Shown here: piece by piece, positions 1 through 8,878 of the stretch
Layout: the number at the start of each line of letters is the position of its first letter
Position numbering within the stretch: the first letter of the stretch is position 1
DNA from: Schlesneria sp. DSM 10557
Lineage (GTDB): Bacteria > Planctomycetota > Planctomycetia > Planctomycetales > Planctomycetaceae
Assembly: GCF_041860085.1 (NCBI RefSeq)
Contig: NZ_CP124747.1
Location: forward strand, 186,001 to 250,000
Direction: 5' to 3'
DNA length: 64,000 nt
The notes under the pieces: model-generated
The model's input: the letters and a program-made list of their open reading frames with translations, nothing else
Database searches by the model: none
Told to the model about the DNA's origin: nothing
Translations under genes and position numbers: made by a program

Positions 1-1162
1 CGATGGCACCGCTCTCTCGCAAGTCGGCCAGACGAGGACGTTTGTCTTCTCGCAATTCGACACCACGGTTGAGCTGGGACAGTGCGATGACCGGCAGACT
101 GTTCTCCTTGGCGATCCCCTTCAGACGACGGGTGATCTGGGCAATCTGCTGTTCGCGGTTGGTCCGCTTGTCTTCGGGTTCGATCAACTGCAAATAATCG
201 ATGATGACGAGTCCCAGATTATTGCGGCGCTTCAGGCGTCGGCAGATCGCACTGATCTGCGCTACCGTACGGCCGGGGGCGTCGTCGATGAACAGCGGCA
301 GGCGGCTCAGTTCTGACGAAGCCTCAAGCAGCGCGTGACGCTCTGCCGGTTCGAGTTGCCCTTTTCGCAAACGGTGACCGTCGAGTTTGGCTCGAATACA
401 GAGAAAACGTTCTGCCAGTTCCAGTTTGGACTGTTCAAGACTGAAGATCAGTGCTGCGGTTTCACCGGCCCCCGCCACCCACTCGGCGATGTTACAGACG
501 AACGCCGTCTTACCCATGGATGGACGAGCTGCGATGATGACCAGTTCTGCCGCCTGGAAACCGTTGGTCTGGCGATCGAGATCTGCGAAGCCGGTCGACA
601 GTCCGCTGATGCTGCCATCTTTTCCCAGTCGGGAATTAATGCGGTCCAGCGTCTCGTGCATGATGTCGTCCATGCCGATTTTAGACGCCGTTTCCTGCTG
701 TTCGAAGATTCCGAAGATACCCTGCTCAGCCCGTTTCAGCACATCGGCGGTCTCGTCGCTCCCCTCATAACATTCACGCAGCACTTCGGTACAGACGTTG
801 GTCAGGCTTCGCTGGATCCATTTGTCGCGGACGATCTCTGCGTAGTATTTCACGTGCGCCGCGTGCGGAACGGTTTCGAGAATTTCGAGCAGATACGGGG
901 CACCACCGATGTCAGCGAGCTTGTTTCGTTCGGCAAGTTCATCGGCCAACGTGATGACGTCGATGGCTCGTGCATCTTCGCGCATCTTGCTGATGGTGGC
1001 ATAGAGCAACTGGTGAATGTCGCTGTAAAAGTGTTCTGCACGCAATACGTCTGCCACTTCGTCCATGGCAGAGTTTTCGAGCAAGAGGCACCCCAGCAAG
1101 CTTCGTTCTGCCGAAAGATTCTGAGGGGGTAATCTGGCTGCAAACGAGGAGTTATCCGACAT
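1..1162 (-). CDS. dnaB: Replicative DNA helicase DnaB (5' part; cut by window edge)
   Basis: Reverse-strand translation from the ATG at 1162 opens MSDNSSFAARLPPQ and reads as DnaB. The N-terminal helical domain (LLGCLLLENSAMDEV, then a REDARAIDVITLADEL-like segment) is followed by the RecA-like ATPase domain with the Walker A ARPSMGKT, a Walker B-like LVIIDYLQLI, and SQLNRGVE. About 387 codons are present. The frame stays open to base 1, so only the last part of the C-terminal domain is missing. DnaB is the hexameric helicase that unwinds DNA ahead of the replisome. It lies 182 bases downstream of the DUF1549/DUF1553 gene on the same strand, a neighbour with no obvious functional link. No intein is seen in the part present. 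Confidence 0.95.
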   Translation of the reverse strand, partial: MSDNSSFAARLPPQNLSAERSLLGCLLLENSAMDEVADVLRAEHFYSDIHQLLYATISKMREDARAIDVITLADELAERNKLADIGGAPYLLEILETVPHAAHVKYYAEIVRDKWIQRSLTNVCTEVLRECYEGSDETADVLKRAEQGIFGIFEQQETASKIGMDDIMHETLDRINSRLGKDGSISGLSTGFADLDRQTNGFQAAELVIIAARPSMGKTAFVCNIAEWVAGAGETAALIFSLEQSKLELAERFLCIRAKLDGHRLRKGQLEPAERHALLEASSELSRLPLFIDDAPGRTVAQISAICRRLKRRNNLGLVIIDYLQLIEPEDKRTNREQQIAQITRRLKGIAKENSLPVIALSQLNRGVELREDKRPRLADLRESGAI

Positions 1163-1344
1163 AAGAAAGTTTCTTCCTGGTGAAATCGCGTCTGATCTAT
1201 CTGCGGGCGCAAACCCCGCGTCGCAGCGGGTGCGGGGAAAGACCCGAGGGAATCCGGGGCCTCATCGGTGGGTCGCACGAGTCTTGAGTTTCGACGTGCT
1301 CGAGAACCACACCCCGCCCCGGTGACAGAATTCCGAATTGGCCA

Positions 1345-4300
1345 TCACGGAATATAGATCATTTCATTCAGGTTGAAGAGCGAATGAGCAACGTCCTTCC
1401 AGATTTCCTGGCTCGTGAGAATTTTTTCCGGGGAAACCTGGTAAAGCTGCGCGAGATCAGCCACCGTTTCTTCAAAGCGGCTCAATTCTGCTGCATCCGG
1501 TCGTCGCCCCAGTGCGGTCTGAAACATCATCTCAAGGCGTGACGAGATCGTGTCTTCGCCGTTCGCCAGTAGACGGTTCGCCCAGAATTCGGACTGTTGT
1601 ATCACGAAAGGATCGTTCAGCAGCGCCAGAGCCTGAGCTGGGACATTGGTGATATCTCGTCGTCCCTGAGTGACCTTTCCCCCCGGAAAGTTGAAGGTCT
1701 CGAGGAACTTGGGTCCCTCCATCAAATTGTTCTTGATGTAAAGACTGCGGCGCCCGAGACCGTCGAGCGGGCCGGGGAACAGTCGCCGATCTGCATATTC
1801 CTTCGCGCGAAATGGCTGCACACTGGGGCCGTAGAGAGTTCTGTCGAGCCGTCCCGACGCGTTCAGGAACGCGTCTCGAACCGATTCGGCCGGCATTCTG
1901 CGAGCGGGGTAATGCTGCAGTAATCGATTCTGTGGATCCACTTCGCGCGCTATTGCCGACGGGTGGTTCGACTGCTGGAAGGTCTGGGACAGTACCAGCG
2001 ACCGAATCAGTTTTTTCACAGACCAGCCCTGTTCCACGAACTGGACTGCAAGCTCATCGAGCAACTCAGGATGTGAGGGAGGTTCGCCGACGTGCCCAAA
2101 GTCATCAACTGTTCTGACAATTCCGGTACCGAACAGATGGTGCCAGACACGATTGACCATCACTCGGGCTGTCAGCGGATTGGTGGCGCTCGCAATTTGT
2201 TCCGCCAGTTCCAGCCGACCGCTTCCCGCCGATCTGAATGCCTTCGGTGCAGGTCTTGTTTCAGAACCTGATGTGCTCGTCGACTCGCCGCCCAACGAAC
2301 GATCCATCGCAAGGACTTCCAGATACCGACGGGGAACGGTCTCGCCCGGACGATGACTGTCACCACGAATGAAAACCGGTTGGTCGATGCCGGGGCCACC
2401 GTCTGCAATGCCCACTGCAACTCGGGGGACGGCGAGACTTGCTTCGACCTGTCGATACTCCTGGACGGCAGATTCGATACCAGGCGACAGCGCGCCGTTA
2501 TTACTGATCAGCTCACGATTGAGCAGAACTTCCAGCCAGCGTACGTCATCTTCCGAGGCGGTGTCGCTGGTCCAGGCCGCTATGGCGGATTGCATTCGAG
2601 CCGCATAGCGATCTGCGAGCTGGGACAGAGAGAAAGTGACGTCCGACGGAGCGGTTTCGATAGCACTGGAGCTTTCGGAAGCGGGAGTCTCATCACTCTG
2701 GAAGAGTGACTGCAAATGGGTCAGGCCGGGCTTGGGCGTTTCGGGGCTGTCGTGCAGCACCACTTGAGTTACGCCGAAATAGGAGCGGGGGTTTTCCGCC
2801 GCCTGCTCCCAGGGGAGCCTGTAATTGGCATTGTCGCCTCCGAGTGCCGAAAGCTGGTCAGGAAACTTGGGGTTATCAAACATTGTCATAAGTTCCGCGT
2901 ACGTTCGCAGAACTTCGCGATCTTCTGGAGGCGAGAACGTGACCCACTGAAACTGGGGCGACGTGAGCGCTCGATAGTTGGCGTAATTCAACTGGCAGTG
3001 GTTTGAGACCAGACGGACGGCGCTGCTGCGTTCGCCCAGTACCTGAAAGCTGATGAATTTCTTGCCGGAGGGGACGACCGGGGATCGAAGCGTCCCGTTG
3101 AGTTTGGACGAAAGTGAATGCGTATAGCGACCTGCTGGCAGGATCGATCGGATGACCGACTCGCCGTCAAGCTGCACTACGAATTCGCCATCCTGTGAGA
3201 CGGGGCCATTCATGGACTGACCACCAAAGCTCCACTCCCCGGCCTCATCATTAGAAAATACGCCGAAGGGGCTGAACTGCTGCTGGTTGAATTCCGAGCG
3301 GGCGCGTTGTTCCTGTTCTATTTCCCGACCCAGCGCTTGCCATGTCTCGGTGATCCTTCTCGCGATCTCATCAGGTGTGGTTGCCACCGAAAGTTGCTCT
3401 GGAGAGGCGGGCATCGTCGGAGCGGCGGTTCGGCGCCAGACCTCGAACGGTTCCTCCAGAGGAAGTTTTTCCGCCGAGAGCACGGCGACCCACTTGGCGA
3501 GGCGTTCCGGAGACAGGCCATTACCGAGTTCGGCGGCATCAGGCTGGTTGGAACGGGTCGCCTGTGCGGCCAACAGGTACCGGGCAAAGTGCCTCGCTTC
3601 CTGTTGCCAGAGAGCCCCGAGTTCCTGTCGGAGCAAGGATTTCAATTCAATCAACCGCTGCTTCTGCTTCGCATTCACCTGGGGCGAATCGATGGAATGG
3701 CTGACATTTCTCGAACTGCGAAGAACGGCGAGCAACGCGTAGTAATCATTCGTCGAAATGGCATCCAGTTTGTGATGATGGCAGCGGGCACACGCGACCG
3801 TAGTCGCTTGAAATGCCTTGGTCAAAGTGTCGATCTGGTTGTCAGCCAGGTCATAGCCAATCGAACGAAGTGTGATGCAGTCATCGTGATTGACTTCACC
3901 AAAGCGAAAGAAACCGGTTGCAATCACCGACTCGTTGAATTGCTCGGTCTGGTTCCAGCGCGGTTCGGTCAGCAGGTCTCCCGCGATATGCTCGCGGATG
4001 AACTGGTCATAAGGAACATCGTCATTGAATGCCCGAATCAGATAATCGCGGTACCGCCAGGCATGGTGAACTTCATAATTCCATTCGTTGCCGTGTGTCT
4101 CTGAAAATCGAACCACATCCATCCAATGCCGCGCCCAGTGCTCACCAAAATGGGGTGATTGCAACAGGGAATCTACGAGAGCTTCAACCGCTTCCGCGGG
4201 CAGAGGATTCGTTAATGGCGAGTGGCGACATGCGGCGACGAACTGGTCAATTTGCTCAACCGTGGGATGCAGGCCGGTCAGCACCAGACTCAGGCGACGG

Positions 4301-4884
4301 ATGAACGTTCTGGGATCGGCAGGAGCGGCGGATTCAAGTCCCTGTTCGGCGAGCTTCTGACGGACGAATCGATCGGCGACGGAAGCCGCGTCATCGATAT
4401 TTGGCAGCGGCGGAACAGTATGGCGAGCGACGGGACGGAGACTCCACCAGTCGCTTCGCTCCCTCATGACCTCATCCCATGAAGCCGTTTCCGCTCGCGC
4501 GGCGGGGCGATCCCGTGGATCATAGGCACCCTGTTTCACCCATTCTTCAAAGTCTGCAATCACTGCCGCAGGGAGCTTCCCTTTGGGAGGCATCCTGACT
4601 GATTCGTCGGTGTAGCGAATGGCCTTAATCAGCAGGCTTTCATCCGGATCTCCTGCTTTAATCGCAGGCCCAGATTCGCCCCCTTGATGAACTCCTTCAC
4701 GACTATCAAGAAGAAACTCTCCCGCGACAATTTTTGAGTCAGCGGAGTGGCATTCGTAGCAGTAGGTAACGAGGGCCGGGCGGATTTTGTTTTCAAAGAA
4801 ATCGCGCCGGGCGTCTTCAGCGGAAACAACAGGGGTGATCAACAGTGCAAGGATCGCCGTGACGATCACATGAGTAAATCGCAT
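1345..4884 (-). CDS. Planctomycete cytochrome c / DUF1549 / DUF1553 protein
   Basis: 1179 residues. A signal peptide (hydrophobic residues 5-21, then SAED) is followed by a planctomycete-type cytochrome c domain with haem motif CYECH at 42-46. The DUF1549 domain follows (about 170-400), containing a second haem-type motif CARCH at 365-369. A variable central region comes next, and the C-terminal DUF1553 domain is recognisable from NPLTARVMVNRVWHHLFGTG onward. The protein should be exported and may bind two c-type haems; the biochemical role of this very abundant planctomycete family is unknown, with polymer or sulfated-glycan degradation often proposed. The DUF1501 gene lies 75 bases upstream on the same strand, the usual partner, so the two are probably co-transcribed. 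Confidence 0.93.
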   Translation of the reverse strand: MRFTHVIVTAILALLITPVVSAEDARRDFFENKIRPALVTYCYECHSADSKIVAGEFLLDSREGVHQGGESGPAIKAGDPDESLLIKAIRYTDESVRMPPKGKLPAAVIADFEEWVKQGAYDPRDRPAARAETASWDEVMRERSDWWSLRPVARHTVPPLPNIDDAASVADRFVRQKLAEQGLESAAPADPRTFIRRLSLVLTGLHPTVEQIDQFVAACRHSPLTNPLPAEAVEALVDSLLQSPHFGEHWARHWMDVVRFSETHGNEWNYEVHHAWRYRDYLIRAFNDDVPYDQFIREHIAGDLLTEPRWNQTEQFNESVIATGFFRFGEVNHDDCITLRSIGYDLADNQIDTLTKAFQATTVACARCHHHKLDAISTNDYYALLAVLRSSRNVSHSIDSPQVNAKQKQRLIELKSLLRQELGALWQQEARHFARYLLAAQATRSNQPDAAELGNGLSPERLAKWVAVLSAEKLPLEEPFEVWRRTAAPTMPASPEQLSVATTPDEIARRITETWQALGREIEQEQRARSEFNQQQFSPFGVFSNDEAGEWSFGGQSMNGPVSQDGEFVVQLDGESVIRSILPAGRYTHSLSSKLNGTLRSPVVPSGKKFISFQVLGERSSAVRLVSNHCQLNYANYRALTSPQFQWVTFSPPEDREVLRTYAELMTMFDNPKFPDQLSALGGDNANYRLPWEQAAENPRSYFGVTQVVLHDSPETPKPGLTHLQSLFQSDETPASESSSAIETAPSDVTFSLSQLADRYAARMQSAIAAWTSDTASEDDVRWLEVLLNRELISNNGALSPGIESAVQEYRQVEASLAVPRVAVGIADGGPGIDQPVFIRGDSHRPGETVPRRYLEVLAMDRSLGGESTSTSGSETRPAPKAFRSAGSGRLELAEQIASATNPLTARVMVNRVWHHLFGTGIVRTVDDFGHVGEPPSHPELLDELAVQFVEQGWSVKKLIRSLVLSQTFQQSNHPSAIAREVDPQNRLLQHYPARRMPAESVRDAFLNASGRLDRTLYGPSVQPFRAKEYADRRLFPGPLDGLGRRSLYIKNNLMEGPKFLETFNFPGGKVTQGRRDITNVPAQALALLNDPFVIQQSEFWANRLLANGEDTISSRLEMMFQTALGRRPDAAELSRFEETVADLAQLYQVSPEKILTSQEIWKDVAHSLFNLNEMIYIP

Positions 4885-4959
4885 GGATGCTATCCCCGCC
4901 TCGATGTGACACGTGGCTTCCGTTCACCGATTGAAGTGCGCTTACTGATCCGGGATTGC

Positions 4960-6339
4960 TCAGGCCTGAATTTCCTGGATGACCCGACCTGCGACGTCCG
5001 TTAACCGGAAATCGCGTCCGGCATACCGATAGGTCAGCCGTTCGTGATTCAGTCCCAACTGGTGCAGGATCGTCGCGTGGAGATCATGGATGTGGACCCG
5101 GTTGTGGACGGCCTGGAAACCGAAGTCGTCCGTTTCTCCGTAGGTCATGCCCCCCTTGATGCCTCCGCCCGCCATCCACATCGTGAAACCATAATGGTTA
5201 TGGTCCCGGCCGTCGCCGTTTTCGGTTGTCGGTGTTCGTCCGAATTCACCGCCCCAGATGACCAGAGTTTCCTCCAGCATCCCTCGCCGCTTCAAATCCT
5301 GGAGCAGTGCTGCGATGGGCTGGTCGATGTCCTTACACAGGTTCTTCACCTGATTATTGTGGTCGTTGTGAGTATCCCAGGGCTGACCATCTCCGTAGTA
5401 GACCTGAGTAAAGCGTACCCCCCGTTCGGCAAGCCGGCGGGCCAGCAGGCATCCGTTGGCGAAGTGGGTTGACCCATACTCTTCCCGGATGTGCTGCGGT
5501 TCGCGATTCAGGTCGAATGCCTCGGTGGCGGCGAACTGCATCCGGAATGCGGTTTCCATCGCGGTGATCCGCGAATCGAGTTGCTGATCGCCACCCCGTT
5601 CTTCCAGGTGCTGCCTGTTGAGCGACCGCATCAATTCAAGCTGCCGCTGCTGCTCGTCAACGGGGAGATGCTTGTTACGCAGGTACGGGATCAGCTTTTG
5701 AGGATCGAGGTTCGAATGGTTGATGTACGTTCCCTGGTATTCCCCGGGAAGGAACGCACTGGTCCACAAAATGGAGAAACGGACCGGGCGACCCGGGCAG
5801 AGGACGACGTAGCCTGGAAGGCTTTCGTTCTCGACGCCCAACCCGTACGAGAACCATGAACCCATACTGGGTCGGGTGGGAACGATCGTGCCGTTGTTCA
5901 TCAGCAGCAGCGCGGGCCCATGATTCGGATTGTCGGTATAGACCGATTTCAGCACACAGACATCGTCGATGCACTTGGCAAAGTTCGGCAGCAACTCGCT
6001 GACCTGAAGACCGCTCTCGCCGTGAGCTTTGAACTGATACGGCGAAGCCATGATGCCGGCGGTTTTTCGCTCGGTCCTGAACGAGTCGAGTTCGGATGGG
6101 CGTTGACCTTGAAACTTTGCGGCCATGGGCTTGGGGTCAAGCAAGTCAGGCCCGAACGGTCCCCCGTTCATGAAGAGCTGAATGACCCGCTTTGCCTTGG
6201 GAACCGCGTGTGGCGCCAGCTCTTTGGCAGATGCCTGGCCCAGCAGACTTGCCAACCCGATCGCACCGAAGCCCCCGCCAAGTCTTTGCACCATCTGCCG
6301 ACGATTTACGGGCGCGGCAAATGCGGATTCAATCGACAT
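4960..6339 (-). CDS. DUF1501 family protein with Tat-like signal
   Basis: 459 residues from the ATG at 6339. This start is chosen because GGAGAA lies 7 bases upstream; the open frame continues 15 codons further. NRRQMVQRLGGGFGAIG near the N-terminus looks like a twin-arginine export signal. The body matches DUF1501: VIQLFMNGGPFGPDLLDPKP, LPGYVVLCPG, WDTHNDHNNQVKNLC, and VIWGGEFGRTPTTENGDGRD with the following HNHYGF. DUF1501 belongs to the alkaline-phosphatase/sulfatase-like fold group, and the conserved Asp/His residues suggest metal binding, but no substrate is known. It is transcribed before the DUF1549/DUF1553 gene. Confidence 0.92.
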   Translation of the reverse strand: MSIESAFAAPVNRRQMVQRLGGGFGAIGLASLLGQASAKELAPHAVPKAKRVIQLFMNGGPFGPDLLDPKPMAAKFQGQRPSELDSFRTERKTAGIMASPYQFKAHGESGLQVSELLPNFAKCIDDVCVLKSVYTDNPNHGPALLLMNNGTIVPTRPSMGSWFSYGLGVENESLPGYVVLCPGRPVRFSILWTSAFLPGEYQGTYINHSNLDPQKLIPYLRNKHLPVDEQQRQLELMRSLNRQHLEERGGDQQLDSRITAMETAFRMQFAATEAFDLNREPQHIREEYGSTHFANGCLLARRLAERGVRFTQVYYGDGQPWDTHNDHNNQVKNLCKDIDQPIAALLQDLKRRGMLEETLVIWGGEFGRTPTTENGDGRDHNHYGFTMWMAGGGIKGGMTYGETDDFGFQAVHNRVHIHDLHATILHQLGLNHERLTYRYAGRDFRLTDVAGRVIQEIQA

Positions 6340-6457
6340 CAAACTTCTCCAGAGCCTGGGAGGGAGTGAGCTGTAGCAGGTCATCTATCATGACATGCCC
6401 GCCAAGATGTCTCAAGCCGGACCGCCTGACTGACCAACCGTTCGAACCGGCTGTGGG

Positions 6458-7216
6458 TCAGCAGGTGTAGGACTGGTTTGGCTGGCAGATACTCAACCCG
6501 TCGATTCCCAGTTGCTGGAGTTCGCTTACGACTTCGTCATAAAAACCGGGCTTGATGTGGACTGCGATCACCGGAAGTGCGCGTCCCACCTTCCCATATT
6601 CGATGGCGAACGAAGCAGGAGTCAGGTGCTTTGCCTTGTCGGCCAGCCAGCTCATGGAATTGGGGAAGGCAGCTTCGAGGAAGATCAACTTGATGCGAGG
6701 ATGGCTCTTCACGCATTCCCAGATGGCCATTGTGGGACCTGTGTCACTCACGAATGCCACGGCGCTCTTGCCGTCGTCAACAATGAAGCCGAATGTGGGA
6801 ATCACGTGGTCCAGCGCGATCGGGGTCACGGTCAGACCGTGAATTTCCACGGGAGACCTGTCTTCCAGGGGCACAAATCGAATGAAGGGAGATCCATCGC
6901 AGGCCAACCGGATCAAATCGGGCCAGACGATGTCGTTGAAGAAATGGGCCTTCAGGTTGTCGATGACATGCTGGGACGCGTAGACCGTCGGACAGTCTCG
7001 ATCCGGCTGGTAAACGTTGTCGATGAGAATCGGCAACGACGCCACGTGGTCCAGATGGATGTGTGACAGCACGATGGAGTTGATGGCTCGTTGACGTTCG
7101 ATGCCCGCAAACCCGATGCTCCCCGCATCAATCACCAGATGCTGGTTGACGACGTACGAAGCTGCAAATTGATGGGCCGTGCCTTCGACTGACGACGATA
7201 AAACAGTAACGTCCAC
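6458..7216 (-). CDS. Class II cyclic-nucleotide phosphodiesterase-like MBL-fold hydrolase
   Basis: 252 residues from a GTG at 7216, chosen because TAAGGGA sits just upstream and the longer open frame (to 7498) has low-quality N-terminal sequence. The metal ligands of the metallo-beta-lactamase fold are visible: HIHLDH at 52-57 (H52, H54, D56, H57), H137, D158 in VSDTGPT and H220. HIHLDHVASLPILIDN is close to the class II cAMP phosphodiesterase signature, so hydrolysis of 3',5'-cyclic nucleotides is the best inference. No signal peptide. The DUF1501 gene follows after 118 bases on the same strand; the protoglobin gene lies upstream beyond a hairpin. Another MBL phosphodiesterase cannot be excluded. 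Confidence 0.8.
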   Translation of the reverse strand: MDVTVLSSSVEGTAHQFAASYVVNQHLVIDAGSIGFAGIERQRAINSIVLSHIHLDHVASLPILIDNVYQPDRDCPTVYASQHVIDNLKAHFFNDIVWPDLIRLACDGSPFIRFVPLEDRSPVEIHGLTVTPIALDHVIPTFGFIVDDGKSAVAFVSDTGPTMAIWECVKSHPRIKLIFLEAAFPNSMSWLADKAKHLTPASFAIEYGKVGRALPVIAVHIKPGFYDEVVSELQQLGIDGLSICQPNQSYTC

Positions 7217-7440
7217 AGTGTCCCTTACATCCGGTTTGAGCGGCACTGATGGCAGCCGGGGGAATGCGCTGGCACTATATCTGCGATGACGTAAGGCGAC
7301 AAGCAATCCGGATTTGCTGAGACAAAGGAGCGGACGGATGTTCGATCGGCGCTGCTCAGGCCCGGGTCGAGACACACCTGGACCAGCCCGGCCGCACTGA
7401 ACGAATCCCCCCGAGAAAACACAAGCCTGATAATACACAG

Positions 7441-7481
7441 GGGGTTCCTCAGACAGGCTGGGCGATCGCCTGAGGAACCCC
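7441..7481 (-). terminator. Hairpin downstream of protoglobin gene
   Basis: Perfect 12-base arms GGGGTTCCTCAG (7441-7452) and CTGAGGAACCCC (7470-7481) enclose a 17-base loop that can pair internally (GGCGATCGCC). It begins 28 bases past the protoglobin stop. On the minus strand it is followed by CTGTGTATTATC, a poor U-tract, so it may be a transcript-stabilising hairpin or a weak terminator. Confidence 0.6.
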
Positions 7482-7508
7482 GTTCTGATGGGACGCACAC
7501 CCTTAGGG

Positions 7509-8150
7509 TCAGGCCTTGACGAGACCCTCGAGTCTGTGGTTCGACGCTTCTGTTGATCGGGAGCTGGTGGTCGACGGCAGGGCCTGATAATGACGATTGA
7601 TCAGGTCGTTCTGGAGCCACAGGAGTTTGGCAAACGCTCGGACAGTTTTTGTCTCGACATCCCGTTCCAGCCCCAGACCCAGGATCGTGCTCGTCATGGC
7701 GTCTGCCACAAAACCCATGAGCGCGTTCATTTGAACAAGCGGGACGTCGAGCTCCGGAGAACCCGCTTTCGGCGTATGCATCTTCCCGACCATATCCAGA
7801 TAGGCCACCATCTTGCCGTCATAGGGCCGGGTGACCAGTGCTGCGAGATACCGTCCGAGGTGTTCCTTGCGAAAACGAATCATCTCGTGATCGAGTGAAA
7901 CATCGGCAATCGACTGGGGGACGGCCCCTTCGTAACCCGTTTGTCGAGGAACAAAATGTCGCCACGTCGCATCGTAACCGTAGAGTTTCTCGTAAACGGC
8001 GTTGACCAGTCCTGGAACAAGCGGTGCCAGCAGGGGAGCGGAGGCATGAATCGCCGCGATTTCGGCCTCGCCAAAATCCATGAATTCGGCCAGGTACTGA
8101 AATCGGTACGCCAAATCCGATTCAAGTCGTGCTTCGTCAATATGCTTCAT
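7509..8150 (-). CDS. Protoglobin family haem protein
   Basis: 213 residues from the ATG at 8150; AGGA lies 8 bases upstream of it, while the ATG at 8156 is too close to the same site. The all-helical sequence resembles protoglobins: an N-terminal DLAYRFQYLAEFMDFGEAEI segment, AIHASAPLLAPLVPGLVNAVYEKLY, and a central helix containing RFRKEHLGRYLAALV whose His is the likely proximal haem ligand. It is single-domain, with no attached signalling module. Protoglobins bind O2, CO or NO through haem. The promoter side carries two matching inverted repeats (8183-8206 and 8230-8252), implying regulated expression. The phosphodiesterase gene follows on the same strand after 292 bases. Confidence 0.8.
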   Translation of the reverse strand: MKHIDEARLESDLAYRFQYLAEFMDFGEAEIAAIHASAPLLAPLVPGLVNAVYEKLYGYDATWRHFVPRQTGYEGAVPQSIADVSLDHEMIRFRKEHLGRYLAALVTRPYDGKMVAYLDMVGKMHTPKAGSPELDVPLVQMNALMGFVADAMTSTILGLGLERDVETKTVRAFAKLLWLQNDLINRHYQALPSTTSSRSTEASNHRLEGLVKA

Positions 8151-8182
8151 GGTCATTTTCCTGGAACTTAATCACCGAGCGC

Positions 8183-8206
8183 AAAGTGGATGAAAGAGTC
8201 CACTTT
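8183..8206. promoter_or_regulatory. Inverted-repeat operator candidate 1
   Basis: AAAGTGGA (8183-8190), an 8-base spacer, then TCCACTTT (8199-8206): a perfect 8-base dyad 33 bases upstream of the protoglobin ATG. It matches the second dyad at 8230-8252 in both sequence and spacer length. The arrangement suggests binding of a dimeric repressor or activator to the protoglobin promoter. Confidence 0.65.
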
Positions 8207-8229
8207 CGACAGGATGCTATGGTGGCCGG

Positions 8230-8252
8230 AAGTGGATGTCAATGTCCACTTT
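8230..8252. promoter_or_regulatory. Inverted-repeat operator candidate 2
   Basis: AAGTGGA (8230-8236), an 8-base spacer, then TCCACTT (8245-8251): second copy of the AGTGGA-N8-TCCACT dyad. The two centres are 46 bases apart, on the protoglobin side of the divergent gap to the ArsR gene. The spacer sequences differ while the arms are kept, as expected for a protein-binding site. Confidence 0.65.
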
Positions 8253-8480
8253 TGTTTTTCCTCACGTGCCGCTCTTGGAAGAGGCTTCGCATGGGTCAGA
8301 ATGCTTTATAAGAAAACAGGTTAAGACATGGGTGAAATGGCGGGAGATGTTTCTTCACTGTGGACAAACTTGCGAAGTTTCACCTCGAAATTGCGACGCG
8401 AACGGGTTTTTGAGGAACCACAGAAGATTTCTTTGAGCGGGCACTTGCTCGATCACTCGTTCGATTGTAGTTTACCGGTG

Positions 8481-8492
8481 GGTTAAATAACC
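8481..8492. promoter_or_regulatory. Short palindrome before ArsR gene
   Basis: GGTTA-AA-TAACC centred about 23 bases before the ArsR ATG. It lies where a repressor would occlude the promoter or early transcript, so it is a candidate autoregulatory site. It is short, so chance is possible. Confidence 0.35.
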
Positions 8493-8509
8493 GAATGGTG
8501 TAGTTCATC

Positions 8510-8878
8510 ATGTCTCAGGATTCATTAAGCGCCGTTTTTGCGGCTTTGGCTGACCCGACCCGGCGAGCGATCTTGTCTCGACTGCGAGAAGGAGAGGCGT
8601 CCGTCGGGGAGCTGTCGCAACCCTTCGACATGAGTCCCCCCGCGATCACCAAGCATTTGAAAGTGCTGGAACGAACGGGACTCATCAAACGTGGTCGCGA
8701 TGCTCAATGGCGTCCGTGTCGTCTTTCGGCTGAGCCTCTTAAGGAAGTGCTGCAGTGGGTTGAGCAGTACCGGGAATTCTGGGACGGAGGGCTCGATCGT
8801 CTCGACGAGCACCTGAAACAGTTAAACGCGAACGCGAGCAGGAAACAGAAAGGGACTGACCGTGCAGAAAAAAAATGA
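8510..8878 (+). CDS. ArsR-family transcriptional regulator
   Basis: 122 residues with a winged-helix fold: FAALADPTRRAILSRLREGE, the recognition helix region MSPPAITKHLKVLERTGLI, then the wing around KRGRDAQWRPCRLS. The metal-binding CxC of arsenic/cadmium sensors is absent. The sequence is instead of the subclass encoded next to AHSA1/SRPBCC proteins, whose ligands are mostly unknown. The stop overlaps the start of the SRPBCC gene by 17 bases, so the pair is translationally coupled. GGTTA-AA-TAACC lies just upstream. Confidence 0.92.
   Translation: MSQDSLSAVFAALADPTRRAILSRLREGEASVGELSQPFDMSPPAITKHLKVLERTGLIKRGRDAQWRPCRLSAEPLKEVLQWVEQYREFWDGGLDRLDEHLKQLNANASRKQKGTDRAEKK

Noticed and set aside
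335..1132. Plus-strand open frame at the left edge
   Set aside because: Antisense to dnaB, whose motifs are unmistakable.
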